The position numbers were made by a program, and so were the translations under genes. This document shows, in pieces, positions 34,932 to 44,225 of a stretch of DNA of 64,000 bases. The DNA lies in assembly GCA_050251035.1 (NCBI GenBank), contig JBFWNN010000006.1:1-64000 (forward strand), written 5' to 3'. Below the pieces are notes generated by a model. The model saw only the letters and a list, made by a program, of their open reading frames with translations, was not told the origin of the DNA and searched no databases. Position 1 is the first letter of the stretch. The number at the start of each line of letters is the position of its first letter. The stretch comes from Taklimakanibacter sp050251035. Its GTDB lineage: Bacteria > Pseudomonadota > Alphaproteobacteria > Rhizobiales > Aestuariivirgaceae.

Positions 34932-36034
34932 CATTGCAGCGCCAGATGGTCTTTTGGGCTATCGCCCTCATCATCCTGATCCTGTCGCTCTGGCTCCTGG
35001 GCGACATCATGCTGCCCTTCATCGCCGGGCTGGTCTTGGCCTACTTCCTCGATCCCGTGGCCGATGCGCTGGAACGGCTCGGCCTGCCGCGCATCGCCGC
35101 GACGCTCGTCATCCTCACCACCAGCATCGTCGCCATCGTGGTGCTGCTGCTCCTGCTGCTGCCGGTGCTGGGCGATCAGATCACCCGCTTTTCCTCGAAC
35201 CTGCCGAGCCTCATGCAGGCGCTGGTCAAGCTCTTCAACGATCTCGCCCCGCAATGGCTCAAGGACATGCTGGCCGCGTCCGGCACCAACCTGCCGGCCT
35301 CCCTGTCCGACCTTGCCAGCAAGGCGGCGGGCTGGCTGGCGGCGATCCTGGCTTCGATCCTGTCCGGCAGCCTGGCCCTGGTCAATGTCATCTCGCTTCT
35401 GATCGTGACGCCGATCGTCGCCTTCTACATGCTGAACGACTGGGACCGCATGGTGGCCAAGGTCGACAGCTGGCTGCCGCGCGACCACCACAACACGATC
35501 CGCGGCCTGGCGCGCCAGATCGACGAGGCGATGGCGGGCTTCATCCGCGGCCAAGGCACCGTCTGCCTGTCGCTCGGCATTTTCTATGCCGTGGCGCTCT
35601 CCTTTGCCGGGCTCAATTTCGGCCTGCTGATCGGGCTCGGGGCCGGTCTTTTGAGCTTCATCCCCTATGTCGGCACGATCATCGGCGGCGTCCTCGCCAT
35701 CGGCATGGCGCTCATCCAGTTCTGGCCCGACTGGGTGCATATCCTGGTCATCATAGGCATTTTCGCAGCCGGCCAGTTCATCGAGGGCAATTTCCTCTCG
35801 CCCTATCTGGTCGGCAACCGCATCGGCCTCCATCCGGTCTGGCTGATGTTCGCGCTCTTCGCCTTCGGCTATCTGTTCGGCTTCGTCGGCCTGCTGCTGG
35901 CCGTGCCATTGGCTGCGGCGGTCGGCGTCCTGGTGCGGTTCGCGCTTCAGCAATATCTCAAGAGCCCGCTCTATCTGGGCGTTCCGACTCAGGAAAAGCC
36001 GCCAGAGCGCAAGCGCCGGAGCGCGTCCAAATAA
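34928..36034 (+). CDS. AI-2E family membrane transporter
   Basis: 368 residues with about eight membrane helices and a soluble middle part (residues 65-150). Family features include the FIAGLVLAYFLDPVADALER start, SFIPYVGTIIGGVLAI and the EGNFLSPYLVGNRIGLHPVW C-terminal motif. Characterised relatives export AI-2 or antiport Na+/H+, but function differs between subfamilies. Start 34928 overlaps the upstream stop and its own stop overlaps the hdaA ATG (TAATG), so the three genes look translationally linked. Confidence 0.85.
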   Translation: MTLQRQMVFWAIALIILILSLWLLGDIMLPFIAGLVLAYFLDPVADALERLGLPRIAATLVILTTSIVAIVVLLLLLLPVLGDQITRFSSNLPSLMQALVKLFNDLAPQWLKDMLAASGTNLPASLSDLASKAAGWLAAILASILSGSLALVNVISLLIVTPIVAFYMLNDWDRMVAKVDSWLPRDHHNTIRGLARQIDEAMAGFIRGQGTVCLSLGIFYAVALSFAGLNFGLLIGLGAGLLSFIPYVGTIIGGVLAIGMALIQFWPDWVHILVIIGIFAAGQFIEGNFLSPYLVGNRIGLHPVWLMFALFAFGYLFGFVGLLLAVPLAAAVGVLVRFALQQYLKSPLYLGVPTQEKPPERKRRSASK

Positions 36035-36738
36035 TGGCCGGCGAGGGCCGCCAGCTCGCCTTCGACCTGCCGCACCGCCCCGCCACCGGGCGCGACGATT
36101 TCCTTGTCACGTCCTCCAATGCCAAGGCGGTGGCGCTGATCGATCTGTGGCCCGCCTGGCCGTCGAACACGCTGATCCTCCTCGGCCCCCCGGGCAGCGG
36201 CAAATCCCATCTGGCTGCCGTCTGGCATGAGATGACGGGCGCCTTGCAGGCCCGCCCGTCCGATATCCGTGCGGATGCCGTGCCGCGGCTCCTGGAGCAG
36301 GCCGCTCTGGTGATCGAAGACGCGCCGGGGGAGGCGCTGGCGGAGGCGGCCTTCTTTCATCTGCTCAATCTGGCCCGCGAGCAGAAGGCCCATGTGCTGA
36401 TCACGGCGCTGGCGCCGCCGCCCGCCTGGGGCATCGCCCTGCCGGACCTCTTGTCGCGGCTCAAGGCGGCTCCCACGGCCCAGCTCGGGGCGCCGGACGA
36501 CGCGCTCCTGCGCGGCGTCCTGGTCAAGCTCTTCGCCGACCGCCAGATCGGGGTGGACGAGGCCCTGGTCAGCTATCTCCTGTCCCGCATGCCGCGGGAA
36601 CTGGCCGCCGCCCGCAGCCTGGTGGCCGAGATCGATCGCCGGGCGCTGGAGGAGCGGGCCGAGGTGACCCGGAATTTTGTCGGAAAGGTGCTTCAGGATA
36701 TAGTTTCTCCCGGCCCGTTCACGGGTGAGGAAGGTTAA
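36034..36738 (+). CDS. hdaA: DnaA-related ATPase, probable Hda homologue
   Basis: 234 residues. The N-terminal clamp-binding type motif RQLAFDLPHRP is followed by a Walker A GPPGSGKSH and a Walker B-like LVIEDAP; a sensor region (LPDLLSRLKAA) follows. It is shorter than DnaA and lacks domains I and IV. Its family promotes hydrolysis of DnaA-bound ATP with the sliding clamp (regulatory inactivation of DnaA). The gene starts within the TAATG overlap with the permease gene, and ppk follows 87 bases later. Confidence 0.88.
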   Translation: MAGEGRQLAFDLPHRPATGRDDFLVTSSNAKAVALIDLWPAWPSNTLILLGPPGSGKSHLAAVWHEMTGALQARPSDIRADAVPRLLEQAALVIEDAPGEALAEAAFFHLLNLAREQKAHVLITALAPPPAWGIALPDLLSRLKAAPTAQLGAPDDALLRGVLVKLFADRQIGVDEALVSYLLSRMPRELAAARSLVAEIDRRALEERAEVTRNFVGKVLQDIVSPGPFTGEEG

Positions 36739-36825
36739 CCAAGGGCTTGCCGGACGCCTTCATCGTTCGGTCACATGGCCCGATTATGAGCCTGAAATTC
36801 GGGGTCTCCGGCAGGATTTGGCGCG

Positions 36826-39009
36826 ATGAACGAAATCTCCCTCACAATCGAACCCAAGACGGCGACCCAGCTCACCGATCCGAGCCGCTTCATCAACCGT
36901 GAGCTGTCCTGGCTCGTCTTCAACATGCGGGTGCTGGAGGAGGCGCGCAACAAGAACCATCCGCTCCTCGAAAGGCTGCGCTTCCTGTCGATCTCGGGCA
37001 ACAATCTCGACGAGTTCTTCATGGTGCGGGTGGCGGGCCTCGTCGGCCAGATGCGCGCCAAGCTGGTGGAATTGAGCCAGGACGGGCTGACGCCGGCCGA
37101 GCAGCTCGAACAGGTGCGCAAGCTCGCCCAAGAGCTGATGACCGAGCAGGACACCCGCTTCCTGCAACTGCGCGACGAGTTGAGCGAGAACGGCATCCGC
37201 ATCGTCGATCCAAGCGAGATCGCCGATGAGGAGCGCGCCTGGCTCGACGAGCGCTTCCTCGGCCATATCCTCCCCGTCGTGACGCCGATCGCCATCGATC
37301 CGGCCCATCCTTTCCCCTTCATCCCCAATCGCGGCTTCATCATCGCGCTGCAGCTCAAGCGCCGCCGCGACGGTGGAACGATGAACGCGCTGCTGCCGAT
37401 CCCGCAGCAGCTCGACCGTTTCATCCGGCTGCCCGGCACGACCACGGGCCAGGCCCGCTTCATCTCGCTCGAGAACATGCTGTCGCTGTTCGTGCCCAGG
37501 GTGTTCCCGGGCTACGATGTGCTGGGCCAGGGCCTCATCCGCATCATCCGCGACAGCGACATCGAAATCGAGGAAGAGGCGGAAGACCTGGTGCTGGTGT
37601 TCGAAAGCGCGCTCAAGCGCCGCCGCCGCGGCTCGGTGATCCGCATGGAGGTCGACGCCGCCTGTCCGTCCAACCTGCGCGACTTCATCGCCGACGAGCT
37701 CGGCGTGTCGAGCGACGAGATGGTGACCTGCGCCGGCCTCATCGGCTATTCCGACACCAAGCAGCTCATTCTCGACGAACGGCCCGACCTCAAGTTCAAG
37801 CCCTTCGTCGCCCGCTTTCCCGAGCGTATCCGCGATCATGGCGGCGACTGCTTCGCCGCCATCCGCCAGAAGGACATCATCGTCCATCACCCTTACGAGT
37901 CCTTCGACGTGGTGGTGCAGTTCGTCAAGCAGGCGGCGCAGGATCCCGACGTCGTCGCCATCAAGCAGACGCTCTACCGCACCTCGAACGACAGCCCGAT
38001 CGTCGCCGCCCTGGTGAAGGCGGCGGAGGCGGGAAAATCGGTCATGGCGCTGGTCGAGCTCAAGGCGCGGTTCGACGAGGAGGCCAATATCCAATGGGCC
38101 CGCAATCTCGAGCGCGCCGGCGCCCAGGTGGTCTTCGGCTTCATCGAGCTCAAGACCCATGCCAAGGTGTCGATGGTGGTGCGCCGCGAGGGCGGCAACA
38201 TGCGCACCTATGTGCATTTCGGCACCGGCAACTACCATCCGGTGACGGCCAAGATCTATACCGACCTCTCGTTCTTCACCTGTGATCCGGCGTTGGCGCG
38301 CGATGCTTCGCGGCTCTTCAACTACATCTCGGGCTATGCCGAGCCCGAGGACCTGGAGAAGATTTCGCTCTCGCCCATCGACATGAAGACGCAGCTGCTC
38401 GAGGATATCGATGACGAGATCGAGCATGCGAAGGCGGGACGTCCCGGCCAGATCTGGGCCAAGCTCAATTCGCTGGTCGATCCCGGCATCATCGATGCGC
38501 TCTACGCGGCGAGCCAGGCGGGCGTGCAGATCGACCTCGTGGTGCGCGGCATTTGCTGCCTGCGACCCGGCGTTCCGGGTCTTTCGGAGAATATCCGCGT
38601 CAAGAGCATCATCGGGCGTTTCCTCGAGCACAGCCGGATCATCTGCTTTGGCCAGGGCCACGGGCTGCCGCATCCGAGCGCCAGGGTCTACATCGCGTCC
38701 GCCGACTGGATGCCGCGCAACCTGCATCGCCGCGTCGAGACGCTGATTCCGATCGAGAACCCCACGGTGCACGAGCAGGTGCTGGGCCAGATCATGATGG
38801 CCAACATGAAGGACAATGAGCAGAGCTGGGAGCTTTTGTCCGACGGCTCGTCGCGGCGCATAGCACCTGGCCCGGACGAAGAGCCGTTCAATGCCCACAC
38901 CTATTTCATGAAGAATCCATCTCTCTCTGGACGCGGCAGATCGCTTAAAGGTAGTCTGCCGCCCCCGATCACAGGGCGTGTCGGCAGGAAGTCCAGAGCC
39001 AAGAAGTGA
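36826..39009 (+). CDS. ppk: Polyphosphate kinase 1
   Basis: 727 residues. The start FINRELSWLVFNMRVLEEA, the central KQTLYRTSNDSPI, and two histidines, H445 in LKTHAKV and H616 in LPHPSARVYIASAD (corresponding to the E. coli catalytic pair) identify PPK1. It polymerises the gamma phosphate of ATP into polyphosphate at the membrane. Its stop overlaps the GTG of ppx, so synthesis and breakdown are encoded together. Confidence 0.96.
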   Translation: MNEISLTIEPKTATQLTDPSRFINRELSWLVFNMRVLEEARNKNHPLLERLRFLSISGNNLDEFFMVRVAGLVGQMRAKLVELSQDGLTPAEQLEQVRKLAQELMTEQDTRFLQLRDELSENGIRIVDPSEIADEERAWLDERFLGHILPVVTPIAIDPAHPFPFIPNRGFIIALQLKRRRDGGTMNALLPIPQQLDRFIRLPGTTTGQARFISLENMLSLFVPRVFPGYDVLGQGLIRIIRDSDIEIEEEAEDLVLVFESALKRRRRGSVIRMEVDAACPSNLRDFIADELGVSSDEMVTCAGLIGYSDTKQLILDERPDLKFKPFVARFPERIRDHGGDCFAAIRQKDIIVHHPYESFDVVVQFVKQAAQDPDVVAIKQTLYRTSNDSPIVAALVKAAEAGKSVMALVELKARFDEEANIQWARNLERAGAQVVFGFIELKTHAKVSMVVRREGGNMRTYVHFGTGNYHPVTAKIYTDLSFFTCDPALARDASRLFNYISGYAEPEDLEKISLSPIDMKTQLLEDIDDEIEHAKAGRPGQIWAKLNSLVDPGIIDALYAASQAGVQIDLVVRGICCLRPGVPGLSENIRVKSIIGRFLEHSRIICFGQGHGLPHPSARVYIASADWMPRNLHRRVETLIPIENPTVHEQVLGQIMMANMKDNEQSWELLSDGSSRRIAPGPDEEPFNAHTYFMKNPSLSGRGRSLKGSLPPPITGRVGRKSRAKK

Positions 39010-40517
39010 AGCGCAAAAGACTAGGCAGCGGGTCGACGAAATACCGGCCGGTATCCGTCGTCGACATCGGTTCGAACTCGGTGCGTCTCGTCGTCTATGA
39101 CGGCCTGCGCCGCGCGCCCACACCGGTCTTCAACGAGAAGCTGCTGTGCGGCCTGGGCCGCGGCGTGGCGACGACCCGCCAACTCAATCCGCAGGGCATG
39201 GAGCGGGCGCTCTCGGCCCTGCGCCGCTTCAAGGCGCTGTCGCGCCAGATCGGCGCCCGCGAGGTCTATGCGGTGGCGACTGCCGCCGCGCGCGAGGCGG
39301 AGAACGGCCCGCAATTCGTCGATATGGCGGAAGAGGCGCTGGGCGCTCATATCGACGTGCTCTCGGGCAAGGAGGAGGCGCGTCTCGCCGCCATGGGGGT
39401 TATGGCGGGCGTCACCGGGGCAGACGGCCTCATCGGCGACCTGGGCGGCGGCAGCCTCGAGCTCATCGACGTCAGCGAGGGGCGCATCCGCGACGGCATC
39501 ACTTTTCCCCTGGGTCCGTTGCGGCTCTTGGACATGTCGGGGGGATCGGCCGCCAAGGCGCGCGACATCATCGACCGGTATCTCGATTCATCGCCGCTCA
39601 TGACCCAGCTCAAGGGGCGCAACCTCTACGCCGTCGGCGGCACCTGGCGCAACATCGCACGCATCCACATGGCGCAGACGCGCTACCCGCTGCATGTGCT
39701 GCACAATTACACGATCGGGCGCGAGCAGGCGCGCTCGGTGGCGGACCTCGTCTCGCATCTGTCCTCATCTTCGCTCAAGGACATCAAATCGGTGTCGCGC
39801 AGCCGCATCGACACGCTGCCCTACGGCGCGCTCGTACTGGAGCGCCTGCTGGCCAAGTCGAAGGTCAAGCAGATGGTGGTGTCGATCTACGGCGTGCGCG
39901 AGGGGCTGCTCTATTCGAAGCTGCCCAAGCGCAAGCGCGATGCCGACGCGCTGCTCTCGTCCTGCTGGGAATTCTGCTGCCGCTATGCGCGTTCGCCCGA
40001 GCATGAGCTCGAGCTGTGCGACTGGACCGACAAGCTGTTCGCGCACAAGAGCTTCGAGGAGACCGAGCCCGAGCGCCGCTTGCGCCATGCCGCCTGCCTT
40101 TTGGCCGACATCGGCTGGCGGGCGCATCCCGACTACCGCGCCCAGCGCTCGCTCGGCATGATCTCGCAAGCCGCCTTCGTCGACATCGACCATGCCGGAC
40201 GCATCTTCATGGCGCTCACCATCTACTACCGCTACGAGGGCGAGGAGGAAGGGCTCACCAGCAATCTCGCCCGCCTTGTCGACGACAAGATGCTGGAGCG
40301 GGCGCGGCTGCTCAGCGACGTGTTCCGCCTCGCTTACATCATCACCGCCGCCATGCCGGGCGTCCTGCCCAAGATCGGCATCGAGGCGGAAGGCACGAAG
40401 GGCCTGATCCTCAGGGTGCCGAAGAAATTCGCCGATCTCATGGGCGAGCGGGTCGAGAAGCGCCTTCAGGCGCTGGCTGGCCAGATGGGCCGTGCCTCCC
40501 GGATCGAGATCGTCTAG
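39006..40517 (+). CDS. ppx: Exopolyphosphatase (Ppx/GppA family)
   Basis: 503 residues starting at GTG 39006, which overlaps the ppk stop (GTGA). The ASKHA-fold phosphate motifs are visible: VVDIGSNSVRLVVYD near residue 18, and LIGDLGGGSLELIDV near residue 143. An HD-like C-terminal half has HAACLLADIGWRAHPDY. It removes terminal phosphates from polyphosphate, or 5'-phosphate from pppGpp, in the cytosol. Co-encoding with ppk gives a complete polyphosphate turnover pair. Confidence 0.95.
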   Translation: MKRKRLGSGSTKYRPVSVVDIGSNSVRLVVYDGLRRAPTPVFNEKLLCGLGRGVATTRQLNPQGMERALSALRRFKALSRQIGAREVYAVATAAAREAENGPQFVDMAEEALGAHIDVLSGKEEARLAAMGVMAGVTGADGLIGDLGGGSLELIDVSEGRIRDGITFPLGPLRLLDMSGGSAAKARDIIDRYLDSSPLMTQLKGRNLYAVGGTWRNIARIHMAQTRYPLHVLHNYTIGREQARSVADLVSHLSSSSLKDIKSVSRSRIDTLPYGALVLERLLAKSKVKQMVVSIYGVREGLLYSKLPKRKRDADALLSSCWEFCCRYARSPEHELELCDWTDKLFAHKSFEETEPERRLRHAACLLADIGWRAHPDYRAQRSLGMISQAAFVDIDHAGRIFMALTIYYRYEGEEEGLTSNLARLVDDKMLERARLLSDVFRLAYIITAAMPGVLPKIGIEAEGTKGLILRVPKKFADLMGERVEKRLQALAGQMGRASRIEIV

Positions 40518-40564
40518 CGCATAGCCCCGAAAAGTTGCTCGACTTTTCGGATCAGGCTATGCGC
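40517..40564. repeat. Palindromic intergenic repeat overlapping the ppx stop
   Basis: Outer arms GCGCATAGCC (40517-40526) and GGCTATGCGC (40555-40564) enclose inner arms CCGAAAAGT (40527-40535) and ACTTTTCGG (40542-40550). Four bases (ATCA) bulge on the right. The core resembles the rhizobial-type palindrome at 7651-7697. It probably also acts as a transcription end. Confidence 0.8.
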
Positions 40565-40581
40565 CAAAACAAAACTGCGGT

Positions 40582-40875
40582 TTACTTCACCTTGGCCAGC
40601 ACCTTGGCCATGTCGTCGGCGGAGAAGGCCGGCAGCGTCTCGGTCCGCACATTGCCGCCCATGCCGAGGCTCAAGCCGAGCGCCGTCATGGTGGTCACGT
40701 CGGGCGCATCGACTATGGCGACGACGTCATATTTGCCGAGGGTCCAGTAGATGTCCTTGAGGGTCGCGCCGTTCTGCTTGCAGAGCTCGCTGAATTTCTC
40801 GGCCCGTTTGACCGTGTCCCTGGCGGTGCGGACACCCTGGTCGGTGAGGTTCGTGAGAATGACGAAGGCAGGCAT
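40582..40875 (-). CDS. GYD domain protein
   Basis: 97 residues from ATG 40875. The GYD-type motif is visible (LKDIYWTLGKYDVVAIVDA). The family is widespread, small, and of unknown function, perhaps oligomeric and ligand-binding. An in-frame ATG at 40917 would add 14 residues unlike the family. It is convergent with ppx, the palindrome lying between them. Confidence 0.85.
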   Translation of the reverse strand: MPAFVILTNLTDQGVRTARDTVKRAEKFSELCKQNGATLKDIYWTLGKYDVVAIVDAPDVTTMTALGLSLGMGGNVRTETLPAFSADDMAKVLAKVK

Positions 40876-40974
40876 GATGCTCCTCCCTGGGAGCCCCCGG
40901 TGAAGCAAGCCTAGCACATGATGGGAAGGTCCGGCATGATCTCGGCCCAGGCGGAGACGGCGAGGACCTGAATT

Positions 40975-42162
40975 CTACTCGGCCGCGGCCGCCGCCGGCT
41001 TGAAATTGCCGGCATTCGGCATGATTTCGGCCCGGCCGTCGCGGAAGCCGATGACGGCGCGACCATGCTTGAGGTCGAGCGCCAGGCTGCCGAACATCTG
41101 GCGGCGCCAGCCCTTCATCAAGGGCACGTCGGCCTCGTCGTCCTGCGCCACGGCATCGATATCGGCGGCGCTGGCGAGAAGGCGTGGCGCCAGGCCTTCA
41201 CGTTCGGCCACGATCTTGAGGGCGAGCTTGAGGATTTCAGCGGCGGCCTGGGTGCTCTCCGGCACTTTCTCATGCACGCCCGGCAAGGCGGGCAGGAGCT
41301 TGGCGTCGGTCTCGAGCCCGTCCTTGACGGCGGCGAGAATGGCCTCGCCGGCGCGCGAATTGCCGAAGCCGCGCGGCAACGCGCGCGATGCATTCAACGC
41401 CTCACGTGTCTGCGGCATCTGGGTCGCGACCTCGATCAAGGCGTCGTCCTTGATGACGCGCTGGCGCGGCACGTTCTTTTCCTGGGCCTCGCGCTCGCGC
41501 CAGGCGGCGAGCGCGATCAGGACGCCGAGCTGCTTCTTGGAGCGCAGGCGCGTCTTGAGCCGTTTCCAGGCGTCTTCCGGCGCCAGATTGTAGGTCTTGG
41601 GCGAGGTCAGGACCGCCATCTCCTGCGCCAGCCACGGTTCGCGCCCGGTCTTGTCGAGCTCCTCCTTGAGCTTCTCATAGACGGTGCGCAGATGGGTGAC
41701 GTCGGACAGCGCGTAATTGAGCTGCTTTTCGCTGAGGGGCCTGCGTGACCAGTCGGTGAAGCGCGAGGATTTGTCGATCTGGGCGCGCGCCAGCTGGCGC
41801 ACGATCGATTCATAGGAGACCTGGTCGCCGAAGCCGCAGACCATCGCGGCGATCTGGGTGTCGAAGACGGGATGTGGCACCCGGCCCGAGAGGTGGAAGA
41901 AGGTCTCGATATCCTGCCTGGCGGCATGGAAGACCTTGAGCACGGCCTCGTTCGTCATCAAGGCGTGGAAGGGCTTGAGATCGATGTCCGGCGCCTTGGG
42001 ATCGATGATCGCCTGGCGCGTCTGGCCGGCGATCTGGATGAGGCAGAGGTCGGGCCAGAAGGTCTGCTCGCGCATGAACTCGGTATCGACCGTGACATAG
42101 GGTTCACGGGCGAGTTCCTTGACGAGGGCCTTGAGGGCTGAGGTGGTGGTGATGACCTCCAT
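40975..42162 (-). CDS. rnd: Ribonuclease D
   Basis: 395 residues. The DEDD exonuclease domain begins YVTVDTEFMREQTFWPDLCL; a later Y-x3-D (YALSDV) completes the site. Two HRDC-like helical domains follow from about residue 205. The enzyme trims 3' ends of tRNA precursors. Its length is usual. It is divergent from aspS with 267 bases between starts; the region contains AT-rich tracts suited to promoters. Confidence 0.92.
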   Translation of the reverse strand: MEVITTTSALKALVKELAREPYVTVDTEFMREQTFWPDLCLIQIAGQTRQAIIDPKAPDIDLKPFHALMTNEAVLKVFHAARQDIETFFHLSGRVPHPVFDTQIAAMVCGFGDQVSYESIVRQLARAQIDKSSRFTDWSRRPLSEKQLNYALSDVTHLRTVYEKLKEELDKTGREPWLAQEMAVLTSPKTYNLAPEDAWKRLKTRLRSKKQLGVLIALAAWREREAQEKNVPRQRVIKDDALIEVATQMPQTREALNASRALPRGFGNSRAGEAILAAVKDGLETDAKLLPALPGVHEKVPESTQAAAEILKLALKIVAEREGLAPRLLASAADIDAVAQDDEADVPLMKGWRRQMFGSLALDLKHGRAVIGFRDGRAEIMPNAGNFKPAAAAAE

Positions 42163-42429
42163 AGGGCTCTAAGTCGCGCGAGTCCGGGGCAGGCGTCAAA
42201 TGATTTGCTGGCATGGCAGCTACAATTCTATTTTCTTGTTGTTTTTCAATGATTTAGGGTCAGTTGTCGGGCCGCTGCGTCAATTTGGGCCATTGGCTGG
42301 CCCGGCGGGCCGGAAAGATGCGGCAAAGGCCGGAAATCCGGGGAAAATCGCCCAAGCTTGACAATCCCGCCTGCGCATGCGCTTTTCCGCGCGCTCATCC
42401 GATCTTCCAACCCCGATTTGCGAGGGATT

Positions 42430-44211
42430 ATGCACGCCTATAGAAGCCATACCTGCGGTGATTTGCGCGACACGCACCAGGGTGCCGAGACGCGCCTGTC
42501 GGGCTGGGTGCATCGCGTGCGCGATCATGGCGGCGTGCTGTTCATCGACCTGCGTGATCACTATGGCCTGACGCAGGTCGTCGCCGATCCGGACAGCCCG
42601 GCCTTCAAGATCGCCGAGCGCTTGCGCAGCGAATGGGTGGTCAAGGTCGACGGCAAGGTGAGGCTGAGGCCCAAGGGCACCGAGAACCACGACCTGCCGA
42701 CCGGCCTCATCGAGGTGTTCGCCGCCGGCATCGAGGTCCTGTCGGAAGCCAAGGAATTGCCTCTGCCGGTCTTCGGCGACGTCGAATATCCCGAGGATGT
42801 CCGCCTCAAATATCGCTTCCTCGATCTCAGGCGCGAGAGCCTGCACCGGAACATCATGGCGCGCACCAAGATCATCGCCGAGATGAGGAGGCGCATGGGC
42901 GAGGCGGGCTTCACCGAGTTCTCGACCCCGATCCTCACCGCCTCGTCACCCGAAGGGGCGCGCGACTTCCTGGTGCCGTCGCGCATCCATCCCGGCACGT
43001 TTTACGCCCTGCCGCAGGCGCCGCAGCAGTATAAGCAGCTCATCATGGTCTCGGGCTTCGACCGCTATTTCCAGATCGCGCCCTGCTTCCGCGACGAGGA
43101 TCCGCGTGCCGACCGCCTGCCGGGCGAGTTCTACCAGCTCGACGTCGAGATGAGCTTCGTCGAGCAGGACGATGTCTTCACCACCATGGAGCCGGTGGTG
43201 CGCGGCGTGTTCGAGACCTTCGCCGAAGGCAAGCCGGTGACGAAGGAATGGCCGCGCATTCCCTATGAGGAGGCGATGCGCAAATACGGCTCCGACAAGC
43301 CGGACCTGCGCAACCCGATCGTCATGGAGGATGTGTCGGAGCATTTCCGAGGGTCGGGTTTCAAGGTCTTCGCCAATATCCTGGCCGGCGATGCCCGGAA
43401 CCGGGTCTGGGCCATTCCGGCGAAGACCGGCGGCTCGCGCGCCTTCTGCGACCGGATGAACGCCTGGGCGCAAGGCGAGGGCCAGCCGGGCTTGGGCTAT
43501 ATCTTCTGGCGCAAGGAAGGCGACAAGCTCGACGGGGCGGGGCCCATCGCCAAGAACATCGGCGAGCGCGCCGAGGCCATCCGTCAGCAGCTTGGACTTG
43601 GCGAGGGTGATGCCGCCTTCTTCGTCGCGGGCGATCCCAAGAAGTTCGCGAATTTCGCCGGAAGCGCGCGCAGCCGCGCCGGCGAGGAACTGAACCTCGT
43701 CGACCGTGCGCGTTTCGAATTGTGCTGGATCGTCGACTTCCCCTTCTATGAGTGGAACGAGGAAGAGAAGATGGTCGATTTCGGCCACAACCCGTTCTCC
43801 ATGCCGCAAGGCGGCATCGAAGCCCTGAACAGTCAGGATCCGCTGACCATCAAGGCCTTCCAGTACGATATCGTGTGCAACGGCTTCGAGATCGCCTCGG
43901 GCGGCATCCGCAACCATTTGCCGGAGACGATGGTCAAGGCCTTCGAGATCGTGGGCCAAGACCGCCGGACGGTCGAGGAGCGCTTCGGCGGCCTCTATCG
44001 CGCCTTCCAATATGGCGCTCCGCCGCATGGCGGCATGGCGGCCGGCATCGACCGCATCGTCATGCTGCTGGTGGGAGCCAAGAACCTGCGCGAGGTGACG
44101 ATGTTCCCGATGAACCAGCAGGCCTATGACCTCCTGATGAACGCGCCCTCTGAGGCAGCCCCCAAGCAGTTGCGCGAGTTGCACCTGCGGGTCAATCTGC
44201 CGGAGAAATAA
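42430..44211 (+). CDS. aspS: Aspartyl-tRNA synthetase, probably nondiscriminating
   Basis: 593 residues. An OB anticodon domain (SGWVHRVRDHGGVLFIDLRD) is followed by class II motif 2 (FRDEDPRADRLPGEF), the bacterial GAD insert, and motif 3 (GMAAGIDRIVMLL). His33 in RDHGG occupies the position of the histidine that in other bacteria marks enzymes charging both tRNA-Asp and tRNA-Asn, with GatCAB completing asparaginylation. ATG 42430 follows CGAGGGA; an upstream in-frame start at 42358 adds 24 unlike residues. Confidence 0.95.
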   Translation: MHAYRSHTCGDLRDTHQGAETRLSGWVHRVRDHGGVLFIDLRDHYGLTQVVADPDSPAFKIAERLRSEWVVKVDGKVRLRPKGTENHDLPTGLIEVFAAGIEVLSEAKELPLPVFGDVEYPEDVRLKYRFLDLRRESLHRNIMARTKIIAEMRRRMGEAGFTEFSTPILTASSPEGARDFLVPSRIHPGTFYALPQAPQQYKQLIMVSGFDRYFQIAPCFRDEDPRADRLPGEFYQLDVEMSFVEQDDVFTTMEPVVRGVFETFAEGKPVTKEWPRIPYEEAMRKYGSDKPDLRNPIVMEDVSEHFRGSGFKVFANILAGDARNRVWAIPAKTGGSRAFCDRMNAWAQGEGQPGLGYIFWRKEGDKLDGAGPIAKNIGERAEAIRQQLGLGEGDAAFFVAGDPKKFANFAGSARSRAGEELNLVDRARFELCWIVDFPFYEWNEEEKMVDFGHNPFSMPQGGIEALNSQDPLTIKAFQYDIVCNGFEIASGGIRNHLPETMVKAFEIVGQDRRTVEERFGGLYRAFQYGAPPHGGMAAGIDRIVMLLVGAKNLREVTMFPMNQQAYDLLMNAPSEAAPKQLRELHLRVNLPEK

Positions 44212-44225
44212 GCCGGAGAACGCGC

